Assembly: GCF_017565425.1 (NCBI RefSeq)
Contig: NZ_JAGEMK010000003.1
Coordinates: forward strand, 310,001-374,000
Direction: 5' to 3'
DNA length: 64,000 bases
Source of the DNA: Actinotalea soli
GTDB lineage: Bacteria > Actinomycetota > Actinomycetes > Actinomycetales > Cellulomonadaceae
Below the pieces are notes generated by a model, which saw only the letters and a program-made list of their open reading frames with translations, was not told the DNA's origin and did no database searches. Below are positions 52,381-63,101 of this stretch, in pieces (position 1 is the first letter of the stretch; the number at the start of each line of letters is the position of its first letter). The position numbers and the translations under genes were made by a program.

Positions 52381-53951
52381 AGCACTCCTCCCTGCTCGGT
52401 GCCTGCTGCTGTGGTCTCGGTGCGGTGCACGGCTGCCTGGGCGACGGCCTCGTCGACGGGGACGCCGGCCATCATCAGGCCGAGGACGTCGCGGTCCGTG
52501 CTCCCCGGGACGAGACCGACGATGCGACCGCGGTACATCACGAGGATCCGGTCGGCCAGGGCCACGACCTCGTCGAGCTCGGTCGAGACGATGATCACGG
52601 GGGTGCCGTTGTCGCGCTCGGTCACGATGCGCTCGTGCACGAACTCGATGGACCCGACGTCGAGCCCGCGGGTCGGCTGGCTCGCGATGAAGAGCTCGAG
52701 GGGCCGGGAGAGCTCTCGGGCGAGGACGACCTTCTGCTGGTTGCCCCCCGAGAGGTTGGCGGCCGCGAGCTCGACCCCCGTGGTGCGGATGTCGAACTCC
52801 TGCACGCGGCGCTCGGCGTTCTCACGGATCACCCGCGGGCGCATCGACCAGCCCTGGGCGTAGGGCTGCTTGTCGTGCAGGTCGAGGACCAGGTTCTCGG
52901 CGATCGAGAACTCCTTGACCAGTCCGTCCTTGCTGCGGTCCTCGGGGACGAACCCGACCCCGGCCTCGAGGACCTGGTCGACGGTGCGCCCGACCAGCTG
53001 CGTGCCACGGAGCTCGATCGAGCCGTGGACGTGCGCCTGCAGGCCGAGGATCGCCTCGGTGAGCTCGGTCTGACCGTTGCCCTGGACCCCCGCGACCGCG
53101 AGGATCTCGCCGGAGGCGACGTCGAAGCTGATGCCGTCCACCACGCGCTGCCCGGTGGCCGAGCGCACGACGAGGTCACGGACCTGGAGGCGGACGTCGC
53201 CGGCCCGGGCCGGGGACTTCGCGACGCCGAGGGAGACCGCCCGGCCGACCATGAGCGAGGCGAGCTCGGTCTCGGCGGCATCGGGCCGTGCCGAGCCGAC
53301 GACCGCACCGCGGCGGATCACCGTGATCCGGTCGGCCACGGCGCGGACCTCGCGCAGCTTGTGGGTGATGAAGACGATGGAGGTGCCCGCGGCCTTGAGC
53401 TGGCGCATGATGCCGATGAGCTCGTCGGTCTCCTGCGGGGTCAGCACCGCGGTCGGCTCGTCGAGGATGAGGACCTTGGCGTCGCGGCTCAGCGCCTTGA
53501 TGATCTCGACCCGCTGCTGGACACCGACGGGAAGGTCCTCGACGAGGGCGTCGGGGTCGACGTCGAAGCCGAAGCGGTCGGAGATCTCCCGGACCAGACG
53601 CCGGGCCTCGGCCAGGTCGAGCAGCCCGCCACCGCGGGTCGGCTCGTGGCCGAGCACGACGTTCTCGGCCACGGTGAAGACCGGGACGAGCATGAAGTGC
53701 TGGTGCACCATGCCGATGCCCGCGGCCATCGCGTCCCCGGGGCCGGCGAAGGTCCTGGCCGTCCCGTCGACGAGGATCTCGCCCTCGTCGGGGTCGTAGA
53801 GGCCGTAGAGCACGTTCATCAAGGTGCTCTTGCCCGCCCCGTTCTCGCCGAGGAGTGCGTGGATCTCGCCCGGCTCGATCACCAGGTCGATGTGGTCGTT
53901 GGCCACGAGCGGTCCGAACCGCTTCGTGATACCGCGAAGCTCGAGCTTCAC
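52377..53951 (-). CDS. Nucleoside ABC transporter ATP-binding protein (two ABC domains)
   Basis: A 524-residue tandem ATPase of the YufO/sugar-nucleoside type. The first domain has an intact Walker A (GENGAGKST), Q-loop MVHQHFMLV and Walker B ILDEPTAVLTPQE. The second has the usual degenerate loop GVQGNGQTEL and an intact signature LSGGNQQKVVLAREL. It powers nucleoside import. The start is GTG 53951 with GAGGAGG upstream; earlier codons lie in the bmpA-ATPase gap. A hairpin in that gap may reduce its expression relative to BmpA. Confidence 0.93.
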   Translation of the reverse strand: MKLELRGITKRFGPLVANDHIDLVIEPGEIHALLGENGAGKSTLMNVLYGLYDPDEGEILVDGTARTFAGPGDAMAAGIGMVHQHFMLVPVFTVAENVVLGHEPTRGGGLLDLAEARRLVREISDRFGFDVDPDALVEDLPVGVQQRVEIIKALSRDAKVLILDEPTAVLTPQETDELIGIMRQLKAAGTSIVFITHKLREVRAVADRITVIRRGAVVGSARPDAAETELASLMVGRAVSLGVAKSPARAGDVRLQVRDLVVRSATGQRVVDGISFDVASGEILAVAGVQGNGQTELTEAILGLQAHVHGSIELRGTQLVGRTVDQVLEAGVGFVPEDRSKDGLVKEFSIAENLVLDLHDKQPYAQGWSMRPRVIRENAERRVQEFDIRTTGVELAAANLSGGNQQKVVLARELSRPLELFIASQPTRGLDVGSIEFVHERIVTERDNGTPVIIVSTELDEVVALADRILVMYRGRIVGLVPGSTDRDVLGLMMAGVPVDEAVAQAAVHRTETTAAGTEQGGVL

Positions 53952-54022
53952 CGGTGGGTCCTCCTCAGCAGGGGCCGCTGTCGGTACGCCGTCGTACCTC
54001 GGCGACAGGATATCCACGCCGC

Positions 54023-54054
54023 GGTGGCGGGCCGGGGACCCCCGACCCGCCACC
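54023..54054 (-). terminator. Stem-loop between bmpA and ABC ATPase gene
   Basis: GGTGGCGGG and CCCGCCACC form a 9-bp stem; the loop can extend it with CGGGG/CCCCG. It lies in the 142-base gap after bmpA in the direction of transcription, without a U-tract. Partial termination or mRNA 3'-end protection would raise binding-protein levels over the ABC core. Confidence 0.5.
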
Positions 54055-54093
54055 TGGCGTCGTGCACGTGCTAGCCGCGATGTGCGGCAGGCG

Positions 54094-55179
54094 TCACGGG
54101 GTCGACTGCGACTCCACGACGATCTCACCAGCGATGATCTGCGCCTGGATCTCCTCGAGCTCAGACTTCAGCTCGGCCGAGACGCTGCTGTCCAGGTCGT
54201 GGAACGGTGCGAGGGCGACGCCCTCGTTCTCGAGCGTGCCGACGTAGGCCTCGTTGCTGAAGTTGCCCTGGACCGACTCGTTGATGACGTCGAAGACGGC
54301 CGGGCCCATCTGCTTGAGCACCGAGGTCAGGATGATGTCGGCGTACTCGGGCGAGGTGTCGAACCAGTCGGAGTCGACGCCGATGAAGGCGACGTCCCCG
54401 GCCTCCTGGGCGGCCGAGGCCGCGCCACCGCCGACCGGGCCGGCGACCGGCATGATCACGTCGGCACCGGCGTCGATGAAGGCGTTCGCCACGTTCTGAC
54501 CCGCGGCGATGTCCTCGAAGTTGCCCGTGAACTCGCCGGACTGCTCGTCCTTGTTCCAGCCGAGCACCGTGACCTCGGCGCCCTTGACCTCGTTGTAGTG
54601 CGCGACCCCGTCGACGAAGCCGTCCATGAAGATGGTGACGGGCGGGATGGCCATGCCACCGAAGGTCGCCACGGTGCCCGTGGTCGAGTAGCCCGCGGCG
54701 AGGTAGCCCGCGAGGAAGGCGGCCTCGGCCGTGTTGAAGACGATGGGCTTGACGTTCGGCAGGTCGATCGACTGGTCGTCGATGATCGCGAAGGTCGCGT
54801 CCGGGTTGGCCTCGGCGGCCTCGCCCGTGGCCCCGGCCAGCAGGAAGCCGACCGTCACGGTCAGGTCGCAGGCCTGGTTGACCATCGAGTCGATGTTCGG
54901 GACGAAGTCGGTCTCGGCGGTCGACTCGGCCTGGGCGGTCTCGATGCCGAGGGACTCCTGGGCGAGCTGGAGCCCCTCGTACCCGGCCTGGTTGAACGAG
55001 CGGTCGTCGAAGCCGCCCTGGTCGGAGACGATGCAGCCCTTGAAGTCGATCTCGTCGACCGTCTCCTCCTCGCCGCCCGCCGTGGTCTCTTCGGGCTCGT
55101 CCTCGGGGGCAGCACCGCAGGCCGCCAGGGCCAGAGCCGAAGCGGTGACCAGCACCGCTGCTCGAGTCGCAATCTTCAC
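54094..55179 (-). CDS. BmpA-family nucleoside-binding lipoprotein
   Basis: A 361-residue exported lipoprotein. Its signal peptide ends in the lipobox LALAACG, followed by an acidic Glu/Thr linker (about 22-45) and a PnrA/BmpA periplasmic-binding fold: GGFDDRSFNQAGYEGLQLA, VTVGFLLAGATGEAA, GTVATFGGMAIPPVTIFMDG and FIGVDSDWFDTSPEYADI. PnrA relatives bind purine nucleosides. It is first in the importer operon and feeds the adjacent permeases. GTG 55179 has AGGAG upstream. Its 174-base upstream gap contains TACTGT as a possible -10 but no clear -35. Confidence 0.93.
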   Translation of the reverse strand: MKIATRAAVLVTASALALAACGAAPEDEPEETTAGGEEETVDEIDFKGCIVSDQGGFDDRSFNQAGYEGLQLAQESLGIETAQAESTAETDFVPNIDSMVNQACDLTVTVGFLLAGATGEAAEANPDATFAIIDDQSIDLPNVKPIVFNTAEAAFLAGYLAAGYSTTGTVATFGGMAIPPVTIFMDGFVDGVAHYNEVKGAEVTVLGWNKDEQSGEFTGNFEDIAAGQNVANAFIDAGADVIMPVAGPVGGGAASAAQEAGDVAFIGVDSDWFDTSPEYADIILTSVLKQMGPAVFDVINESVQGNFSNEAYVGTLENEGVALAPFHDLDSSVSAELKSELEEIQAQIIAGEIVVESQSTP

Positions 55180-55353
55180 GTCGTCACTCCTGTTTCATCC
55201 GTCGACGCCGGGGCTGACCAGGACAGATCGCGGCGCACCCGTGACGCGTCGTCGCGATCCGGGGGCAGCCCGCACCTGACCAGCGGCTGTGGGTCGAACA
55301 GTAGCCGGGCGTCGTGTCGCGGGTGTTACCGACGCGTAGCACGGCCCCTGTTG

Positions 55354-56592
55354 TTACGCATTCGGAATGTTCCGAGGCACGGCGTCGGTCGAGCCGGCGA
55401 GCAGCGCGGTGCGCGCGAGCAGCCTCGCCCCGACCCCGATGGCCCGCTCGTCGACCTCGAAGTCGCCCTGGTGGATGTCGAAGGTCCGTCCCCCGGGGGT
55501 GCGGGTGCCCAGGCGTGCCATCGCCCCGGGGGCGCGGGTCAGCAGCCACGCGAAGTCCTCCCCGCCCAGGGACTGCTCGGTCAGCGTGACCGCGTCAGGA
55601 CCCAGCACCTCGCGCGCAGCGGCGTCGAGCAACCGGGTCGAGGCCGCGTCGTTCTCGACCGGAGGCACCCCGCGGTGGTGGTGCACCTCGACCTGCACGT
55701 CGTAGGCCGCGACCGCGTGGTGCACCGCATCGCGGAGCACGCGGGCGGCGTCCTCCCACGAGCGGCCCTCGAGGCAGCGCAGCGTGCCGCGCAGGGTCCC
55801 GCTGCCGGGGATCACGTTGTGGGCCGAGCCGGACTGCACGAGCCCCCACGTGAGGTTGACCCCGGCCCGGGGGTCGAGCCGGCGCCCCAGGACGGCCGGC
55901 ACCTGGGTGATGACCTGCCCGAGGGCGAAGACCACGTCGCCGGTCAGGTGCGGGCGGGAGGTGTGCCCTCCTGCCGCGGTGAGGACGACCGTCACGGCGT
56001 CCGAGGCCGAGGTGATCGGTCCGATCCGCGAACCGATCTGCCCGACGTCGAGCTTGGGGTCGCAGTGCACCGCGAAGACCTGGGCCACGCCGTCCATCGC
56101 CCCCGCCTCGACGGCGTCCAGGGCGCCCCCGGGCTGGACCTCCTCGGCGGCCTGGAACAGCAGCCGCACCCCCGTGGGCAGCTCACCGGCCTCGGCGGCC
56201 TCGGCCAGGACCAGGCCCGCGCCGAGGACGGCCGCGGTGTGGACGTCGTGCCCGCAGGCGTGGGCGACCCCCGGGACGGTCGAGCGCCAGGGCTCGGTGC
56301 ACTCGTCGGGGATGGGCAGCGCGTCGAGGTCGGCCCGCAGCGCGATGCGTCGACGACCGGTGGTGACCGCCCCCGGTCCGATGTCGCAGATCAGACCGGT
56401 CCCGGGCAGCCGCTGCGGCTCGAGGCCCGCGGCACGCAGCCGGTCCAGCACCAGATCGGTCGTGCGTCGCTCGGTCCGTCCCACCTCGGGGTGGGCGTGG
56501 ATGTCGCGGCGCAGGGCCACGAGCTCGTCGTCGAGGGCGTCGACACGCGCGTTGACGCGGTCGGCGGTCATGGTCCTGGCGTCGTCGAGCAC
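55354..56592 (-). CDS. M20-family amidohydrolase (hippurate/IAA-amino-acid hydrolase type)
   Basis: A 412-residue metallo-amidohydrolase. Metal ligands and catalytic residues are in HACGHDVHTAAVL, FQAAEEVQPGGA and GGEDFAWLLTRAPGA; DIHAHPEVG is the N-terminal family mark and GGHTSRPH lies in the dimerisation domain. It removes acyl groups from amino acids or cleaves related amides. The GTG 56592 has its own -10 box. The next gene downstream on this strand is bmpA, 174 bases away, so it is not clearly part of the importer operon. Confidence 0.9.
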   Translation of the reverse strand: MLDDARTMTADRVNARVDALDDELVALRRDIHAHPEVGRTERRTTDLVLDRLRAAGLEPQRLPGTGLICDIGPGAVTTGRRRIALRADLDALPIPDECTEPWRSTVPGVAHACGHDVHTAAVLGAGLVLAEAAEAGELPTGVRLLFQAAEEVQPGGALDAVEAGAMDGVAQVFAVHCDPKLDVGQIGSRIGPITSASDAVTVVLTAAGGHTSRPHLTGDVVFALGQVITQVPAVLGRRLDPRAGVNLTWGLVQSGSAHNVIPGSGTLRGTLRCLEGRSWEDAARVLRDAVHHAVAAYDVQVEVHHHRGVPPVENDAASTRLLDAAAREVLGPDAVTLTEQSLGGEDFAWLLTRAPGAMARLGTRTPGGRTFDIHQGDFEVDERAIGVGARLLARTALLAGSTDAVPRNIPNA

Positions 56593-56598
56593 CCCCCG

Positions 56599-56604
56599 AG
56601 ACTA
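56599..56604 (-). promoter_or_regulatory. -10 box TAGTCT of M20 amidohydrolase
   Basis: TAGTCT on the minus strand ends six bases before GTG 56592. Confidence 0.58.
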
Positions 56605-56627
56605 GGCGCCCCCGGCGCGGACCGTCG

Positions 56628-57767
56628 TCAGAGCAGGTCCTCGCGACCCCGCTCGCGCACGGCGTCGACCACGGAGCGCAGCTCCTGGGCCCGGGCCCGC
56701 GTCGTCACGAGCAGCGCGTCCGGCGTGTCGACCACCACGACGTCGTCGAGCCCGAGGACCGTCACGACGCGACCGCTGCCGGCCACGACGACCCCGCCCT
56801 CGGCGTCGAGGCTGACCACGTCCGCGGCGTCACCGAGGACCCTCGGCCCGGTGCCGCGCTCGGGCAGCAGCGTCGAGAGCGAGGCGAAGTCACCCACGTC
56901 GTCCCAGGCGAAGTCCCCGGGCACGACCGCGACCCCTCCGGCCGCGGCGACGGGCTCGGCGATCGCGTGGTCGATGGCGATCTTCTCGAGGGTGGGCCAG
57001 GTCTCGGCCAGCAGGCGTCCTCGTCGGTCGGAGTCCCAGCCCGAGGCGATCCGGAGCAGCCCCTCGTGAAGGGCGGGCCGCTGCTCGGCCAGGTGGTCCA
57101 GCAGCACCTGGGCCCGGGTGACGAACATCCCGGCGTTCCAGCGGTACTCCCCCGTCGCGAGGTACGCGGCCGCGGTCTCGGCGTCGGGCTTCTCGGTGAA
57201 GCCGCGCACGTGCCGGGCCGACGGCGCCCCGGCCACGCCCAGGGGCTCCCCCGCTCGGACGTACCCGAAGGCCGTCGACGGGCCCGTGGCCCGGATGCCG
57301 ACCGTCACCACGTACCCCGCCCGGGCAGCGACGACAGCCTCGCGCACCGCGGCGGCGAACCCCGGACCCTGGTCGACGACCTGGTCGGCGGCGAAGGACC
57401 CCAGGACGACGTCGCCCTCCCGTTCGAGCAGCACGGCGGCGGCCAGGCCGATCGCCGCCATCGAGTCCCGGGGAGAGGGCTCGGCGAGGACCGCGGAGGC
57501 GTCGAGGCCGGGCAGCTGGGCCAGGACGGCCTCGCGGTGCCGCTGGCCGGTGACGACCACCACCCCCCCGGGACCGGTCAAGGGCTCGAGCCGGTCGACC
57601 GTCGCCTGGAGCAGGGTGCGCCCCGAGCCGGTGAGGTCGTGCAGGAACTTGGGCGCGCCGGCCCGGGACAACGGCCACAGTCTCGTCCCGGCACCACCGG
57701 CGGGGACGACGGCCCGGAAGCCGAGGGCAGGGTCGGTGGCGTCGGCGGAGGCCTCGCGGGGGGTCAT
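56628..57767 (-). CDS. manC: Mannose-1-phosphate guanylyltransferase
   Basis: A 379-residue nucleotidyltransferase. It has the GTP-binding loop PAGGAGTRLWPLSR with the catalytic PKFL lysine, GYVRAGEPL (sugar), FTEKPDAETA and WNAGMFVTRAQVLL. It lacks the C-terminal isomerase domain of bifunctional ManC. It makes GDP-mannose for cell-wall and lipid glycosylation. ATG 57767 is preferred; an ATG at 57824 adds 19 atypical residues. Confidence 0.92.
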   Translation of the reverse strand: MTPREASADATDPALGFRAVVPAGGAGTRLWPLSRAGAPKFLHDLTGSGRTLLQATVDRLEPLTGPGGVVVVTGQRHREAVLAQLPGLDASAVLAEPSPRDSMAAIGLAAAVLLEREGDVVLGSFAADQVVDQGPGFAAAVREAVVAARAGYVVTVGIRATGPSTAFGYVRAGEPLGVAGAPSARHVRGFTEKPDAETAAAYLATGEYRWNAGMFVTRAQVLLDHLAEQRPALHEGLLRIASGWDSDRRGRLLAETWPTLEKIAIDHAIAEPVAAAGGVAVVPGDFAWDDVGDFASLSTLLPERGTGPRVLGDAADVVSLDAEGGVVVAGSGRVVTVLGLDDVVVVDTPDALLVTTRARAQELRSVVDAVRERGREDLL

Positions 57768-57775
57768 GCCGAGGC

Positions 57776-57781
57776 ATCCTG
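57776..57781 (-). promoter_or_regulatory. Possible -10 box CAGGAT of manC
   Basis: CAGGAT on the minus strand ends eight bases before ATG 57767; first base deviates from TANNNT. Confidence 0.35.
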
Positions 57782-57915
57782 CCACCGGGACGTCACGGGC
57801 CCAGCAGCCTGTGGGATTGGTCACAATGCATGCCGCGGAGGGACCGAAGACCCATGCCCACCACGGCGGGGACGCCCGGGGCAGTTAGAGTCGAGACGTA
57901 CAGTGACATGACCCG

Positions 57916-57933
57916 GGAGACGCAGACGTCTCC
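57916..57933 (+). promoter_or_regulatory. Leader hairpin of sdhCDAB
   Basis: GGAGACG and CGTCTCC form a perfect 7-bp stem with a CAGA loop. It lies between the likely -10 (TACAGT, 57899-57904) and the sdhC ribosome site (GGGAGG at 57943-57948). The stem does not cover the ribosome site directly. Confidence 0.4.
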
Positions 57934-57956
57934 TCGACCTGCCGGGAGGACCCCCA

Positions 57957-58340
57957 GTGCCCGAAGCGCCGGCTGGCACGCTCTACCGCGGCCGCGAGGG
58001 GATGTGGTCCTGGGTCGCCCACCGGGTGACCGGGTTCCTGATCTTCTTCTTCCTGCTCGTCCACGTGGCCGACACGTCCTTGGTCCGGGTCTCTCCCGAG
58101 GCCTACAACGTCGTCATCGGCGCCTACAAGAACCCCGTCATGGGTCTGGCCGAGGCCGGCCTGGTCGCCGCCATCGTCTTCCACGCCTTCAACGGCATCC
58201 GGGTGATGCTCGTCGACTTCTGGTCCTCGGGTCCGCGCTACCAGCGCGTCATGCTGTGGATCGTGCTCGGCCTCGTCGTCGTGACGATGGCCGCCTTCCT
58301 GCCCCGCCACCTCATGAACGTGTTCGGAGGGGGGCACTGA
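57957..58340 (+). CDS. sdhC: Succinate dehydrogenase cytochrome b556 subunit
   Basis: A 127-residue, three-TM membrane anchor. The family mark REGMWSWVAHRVTGFLIFFF includes the quinone-site Ser/Arg region; the heme-ligand His candidates are in LLVHVAD and VFHAFNGIRVM. It anchors the SdhAB catalytic dimer and helps reduce menaquinone. GTG 57957 has GGGAGG upstream. The stop TGA shares one base with the sdhD ATG (TGATG). Confidence 0.93.
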   Translation: MPEAPAGTLYRGREGMWSWVAHRVTGFLIFFFLLVHVADTSLVRVSPEAYNVVIGAYKNPVMGLAEAGLVAAIVFHAFNGIRVMLVDFWSSGPRYQRVMLWIVLGLVVVTMAAFLPRHLMNVFGGGH

Positions 58341-58798
58341 TGAGCGACACCACGACGGCTCCCGAGCTCGCGGCGCCCCGCGCCCCGCGCAACCGCAGGT
58401 CGACGAGGACCAACTACGAGCTCTACGGCTGGCTCTTCATGCGAGCGTCCGGCGTGCTGCTGCTCGTGCTGATCTTCGGCCACCTCTACATGAACCTCAT
58501 GGTCGGGGACGGCATCAACGCGATCGACTTCGCGTTCGTCGGCGGCAAGTGGTCCTCGCCCCTGTGGCAGACCTGGGACCTGCTGATGCTGTGGCTCGCG
58601 ATGATCCACGGCACCAACGGGGTCCGCACGATCATCAACGACTACGCCGAACGCAGCGGGACCCGCGTGGTGCTCAAGAGCGCCCTCTACCTGGCGTTCA
58701 CCATCACCGTCGTGCTCGGCACCCTGGTGATCTTCACCTTCGACCCGTGCCCGGTCGGCGCGGATCCCGAGCTGCTCGCCTCGATCTGCTTCCCCTGA
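58340..58798 (+). CDS. sdhD: Succinate dehydrogenase hydrophobic membrane anchor subunit
   Basis: A 152-residue, three-TM subunit with FMRASGVLLLVLIFGHLYMN and WLAMIHGTNGVRTIINDYAE, carrying conserved His, Asp and Tyr near the quinone and heme sites. The hydrophilic N-terminus is basic. It pairs with SdhC. A 67-base gap precedes sdhA. Confidence 0.93.
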   Translation: MSDTTTAPELAAPRAPRNRRSTRTNYELYGWLFMRASGVLLLVLIFGHLYMNLMVGDGINAIDFAFVGGKWSSPLWQTWDLLMLWLAMIHGTNGVRTIINDYAERSGTRVVLKSALYLAFTITVVLGTLVIFTFDPCPVGADPELLASICFP

Positions 58799-58865
58799 GC
58801 ACCGGTGCCCCTGGCCCTGAGATGCCCCCGCTGACCTACCCGATCGACGAAGGACTGATCCCCTG

Positions 58866-60647
58866 ATGCAGACCCACCAGTACGACGTCGTCATCGTCGG
58901 CGCGGGGGGCGCGGGGATGCGAGCAGCGCTGGAGTCCTCCACGCGCGCCCGCACCGCGGTGCTGACCAAGCTCTACCCCACGCGGTCCCACACCGGCGCG
59001 GCCCAGGGCGGCATGTGCGCAGCCCTCGCCAACGTCGAGGAGGACAACTGGGAGTGGCACACCTTCGACACCGTCAAGGGCGGCGACTACCTGGTCGACC
59101 AGGACGCCGCGGAGGTCATGGCCAAGGAGGCCATCGAGGCGGTCCTGGACCTCGAGCGGATGGGCCTGCCCTTCAACCGCACCCCCGAGGGTCGCATCGA
59201 CCAGCGACGGTTCGGCGGCCACACGCGCAACCACGGCGAGGCGGCCGTCCGCCGCTCCTGCTACGCCGCGGACCGCACCGGCCACATGATCCTGCAGACG
59301 CTGTACCAGCAGTGCGTCAAGCAGGAGGTCTCGTTCTTCAACGAGTTCTACGTGCTGGACGTCCTGCTCACCGAGGACCTCTCGACCGGGGAGGTCCCCG
59401 AGGGCACCCCCGTCCGGGCCTCGTGCGTGGTCGCCTACGAGCTCGCCACGGGCGAGATCCACGTGTTCCGGGCCAAGTCGGTGGTCTTCGCGACCGGTGG
59501 TGCGGGCAAGATCTTCAAGACCACCTCGAACGCCCACACCCTCACCGGGGACGGCATGGCCCTGGCCCTGCGCCGGGGCATCCCCCTCGAGGACATGGAG
59601 TTCTTCCAGTTCCACCCGACAGGCCTGGCCGGGCTCGGCATCCTGCTGTCTGAGGCCGCCCGCGGCGAGGGCGGGATCCTGCGGAACAGCGAGGGCGAAC
59701 GCTTCATGGAGCGCTACGCCCCGACCATCAAGGACCTCGCCCCGCGGGACATGGTCGCCCGGGCGATGGCCAACGAGGTCAGGGAGGGACGCGGGTGCGG
59801 TCCCGAGAAGGACTACGTCCTGCTCGACCTGACCCACCTCGAGCCGGCCCACATCGACGCCAAGCTCCCGGACATCACCGAGTTCGCCCGCACCTACCTC
59901 GGCGTCGAGCCCTACACCGAGCCGGTGCCCGTCTACCCGACGGCCCACTACGCGATGGGCGGGGTGCCGACGACCATCGACGCCGAGGTGCTGCGCAACC
60001 CGACGGACGTGGTCGGCGGGCTCTTCGCCGCCGGCGAGGTCGCCTGCGTCTCGGTGCACGGCGCCAACCGGCTGGGGACCAACTCGCTGCTCGACATCAA
60101 CGTCTTCGGCAAGCGGGCCGGCATCGCCGCCGCGGCCTACGCCGCGACCGCCGACTGGGTCGACCTGCCCGAGGACCCGACGGCCCTCGTGATCGGGGAG
60201 ATCGAGCGGATGCGGGACAAGGCCGCGGGCGAACGGGTCGCCGACGTGCGCCGTGAGCTGCAGGAGACGATGGACGCCAACGCCCAGGTCTTCCGCACCG
60301 CCGAGTCCCTCGAGAAGGCTCGGGACGACGTCCGTGCCCTCAAGAAGCGCTACCTCTCGGTGAGCGTCCAGGACAAGGGGCGGCGCTTCAACACCGACCT
60401 GCTCGAGGCCATCGAGCTCGGCTTCCTCCTCGACCTCGCCGAGGTCGTCGTCGCCGGGGCCCTGGCTCGTGAGGAGTCGCGAGGAGGCCACTTCCGTGAG
60501 GACTTCCCCACCCGCGACGACGAGAAGTTCCTGCACCACACCATGGCTTACCTGCGCCGGGGCGCGACCCCTGACGAGACCGAGGTCACCCTCGGGACCA
60601 AGCCGGTGACCATGACCCGCTACCAGCCGATGGAGCGTAAGTACTGA
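58866..60647 (+). CDS. sdhA: Succinate dehydrogenase flavoprotein subunit
   Basis: A 593-residue flavoprotein. It has the FAD fold [18 protein letters not shown], covalent-FAD His in [46 protein letters not shown] and the C-terminal [18 protein letters not shown]. It oxidises succinate to fumarate on the cytoplasmic face. Its stop shares one base with the sdhB ATG (TGATG). Confidence 0.96.
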   Translation: MQTHQYDVVIVGAGGAGMRAALESSTRARTAVLTKLYPTRSHTGAAQGGMCAALANVEEDNWEWHTFDTVKGGDYLVDQDAAEVMAKEAIEAVLDLERMGLPFNRTPEGRIDQRRFGGHTRNHGEAAVRRSCYAADRTGHMILQTLYQQCVKQEVSFFNEFYVLDVLLTEDLSTGEVPEGTPVRASCVVAYELATGEIHVFRAKSVVFATGGAGKIFKTTSNAHTLTGDGMALALRRGIPLEDMEFFQFHPTGLAGLGILLSEAARGEGGILRNSEGERFMERYAPTIKDLAPRDMVARAMANEVREGRGCGPEKDYVLLDLTHLEPAHIDAKLPDITEFARTYLGVEPYTEPVPVYPTAHYAMGGVPTTIDAEVLRNPTDVVGGLFAAGEVACVSVHGANRLGTNSLLDINVFGKRAGIAAAAYAATADWVDLPEDPTALVIGEIERMRDKAAGERVADVRRELQETMDANAQVFRTAESLEKARDDVRALKKRYLSVSVQDKGRRFNTDLLEAIELGFLLDLAEVVVAGALAREESRGGHFREDFPTRDDEKFLHHTMAYLRRGATPDETEVTLGTKPVTMTRYQPMERKY

Positions 60648-61420
60648 TGACCGCAGTCCTGGAGAACTCCGCAGCGCCCGACGCCACGCCCGAGGTGGGC
60701 GCCGTGCCGAGCTTCGACGTCACCCTGCGCATCCGCCGCTTCAACCCCGAGGCGAGCGAGGCTGCGGCCTACTGGGAGGAGTTCACGGTCACGGCCTACG
60801 GCACGGACCGCGTGCTCGACGCCATGCACAAGATCAAGTGGGAGGTCGACGGCTCGTTGACGTTCCGTCGGTCCTGCGCCCACGGCATCTGCGGCTCGGA
60901 CGCGATGCGCATCAACGGGCGCAACCGCCTGGCCTGCAAGGCCCTGCTGAAAGACCTCGACCCGAGCAAGCCGATCACCATCGAGCCCATCAAGGGCCTG
61001 CCCGTGGTCAAGGACCTCGTCGTCGACATGGAGCCGTTCTTCGCCTCCTACCGCGAGATCATGCCCTTCCTCATCACGAGCGGGAACGCCCCCTCGGCCG
61101 AGCGGCTGCAGTCCGCCGAGCAGCGTGAGCGCTACGACGACACCACCAAGTGCATCCTGTGCGCGGCGTGCACCTCGGCCTGCCCGGTCTTCTGGAACGA
61201 CGGCCAGTACTTCGGGCCCGCGGCGATCGTCAACGCCCACCGCTTCATCTTCGACAGCCGCGACGAGGGTGCCGAGCAGCGCCTCGAGATCCTCAACGAC
61301 AAGGAGGGCGTGTGGCGCTGCCGCACGGTCTTCAACTGCACCGAGGCGTGCCCACGGGGCATCGAGGTCACCAAGGCGATCCAGGAGGTCAAGCGGGCGA
61401 TGATCACCCGCGCCTTCTGA
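60647..61420 (+). CDS. sdhB: Succinate dehydrogenase iron-sulfur subunit
   Basis: A 257-residue protein with three cluster sites: 2Fe-2S in CAHGICGSDAMRINGRNRLAC (shown here as CAHGICGSDAM and RNRLAC), 4Fe-4S in CILCAACTSACP, and 3Fe-4S in CRTVFNCTEACPRGI. It passes electrons from FAD to the quinone site in SdhCD. Last gene of sdhCDAB, followed by a strong terminator. Confidence 0.96.
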   Translation: MTAVLENSAAPDATPEVGAVPSFDVTLRIRRFNPEASEAAAYWEEFTVTAYGTDRVLDAMHKIKWEVDGSLTFRRSCAHGICGSDAMRINGRNRLACKALLKDLDPSKPITIEPIKGLPVVKDLVVDMEPFFASYREIMPFLITSGNAPSAERLQSAEQRERYDDTTKCILCAACTSACPVFWNDGQYFGPAAIVNAHRFIFDSRDEGAEQRLEILNDKEGVWRCRTVFNCTEACPRGIEVTKAIQEVKRAMITRAF

Positions 61421-61436
61421 GCTCCCTCAGCACCCC

Positions 61437-61470
61437 CTGAAGGGCCCGTCAGCAGCCGCTGACGGGCCCT

Positions 61471-61474
<4 letters not shown>
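61437..61474. terminator. 17-bp perfect-stem terminator after sdhB
   Basis: CTGAAGGGCCCGTCAGC and GCTGACGGGCCCTTCAG form an unbroken stem with an AGCC loop. It is shared by the convergent RNA-ligase-like gene, whose stop codon (61471-61473) lies within the right arm. Confidence 0.82.

Positions 61475-63101
<1,627 letters not shown>

Noticed and set aside
53824-57069. A 1081-codon + strand frame antisense to bmpA, M20 and manC
   Set aside because: Same reason: composition follows the complementary strand of real genes, and no start context or family motif is seen.
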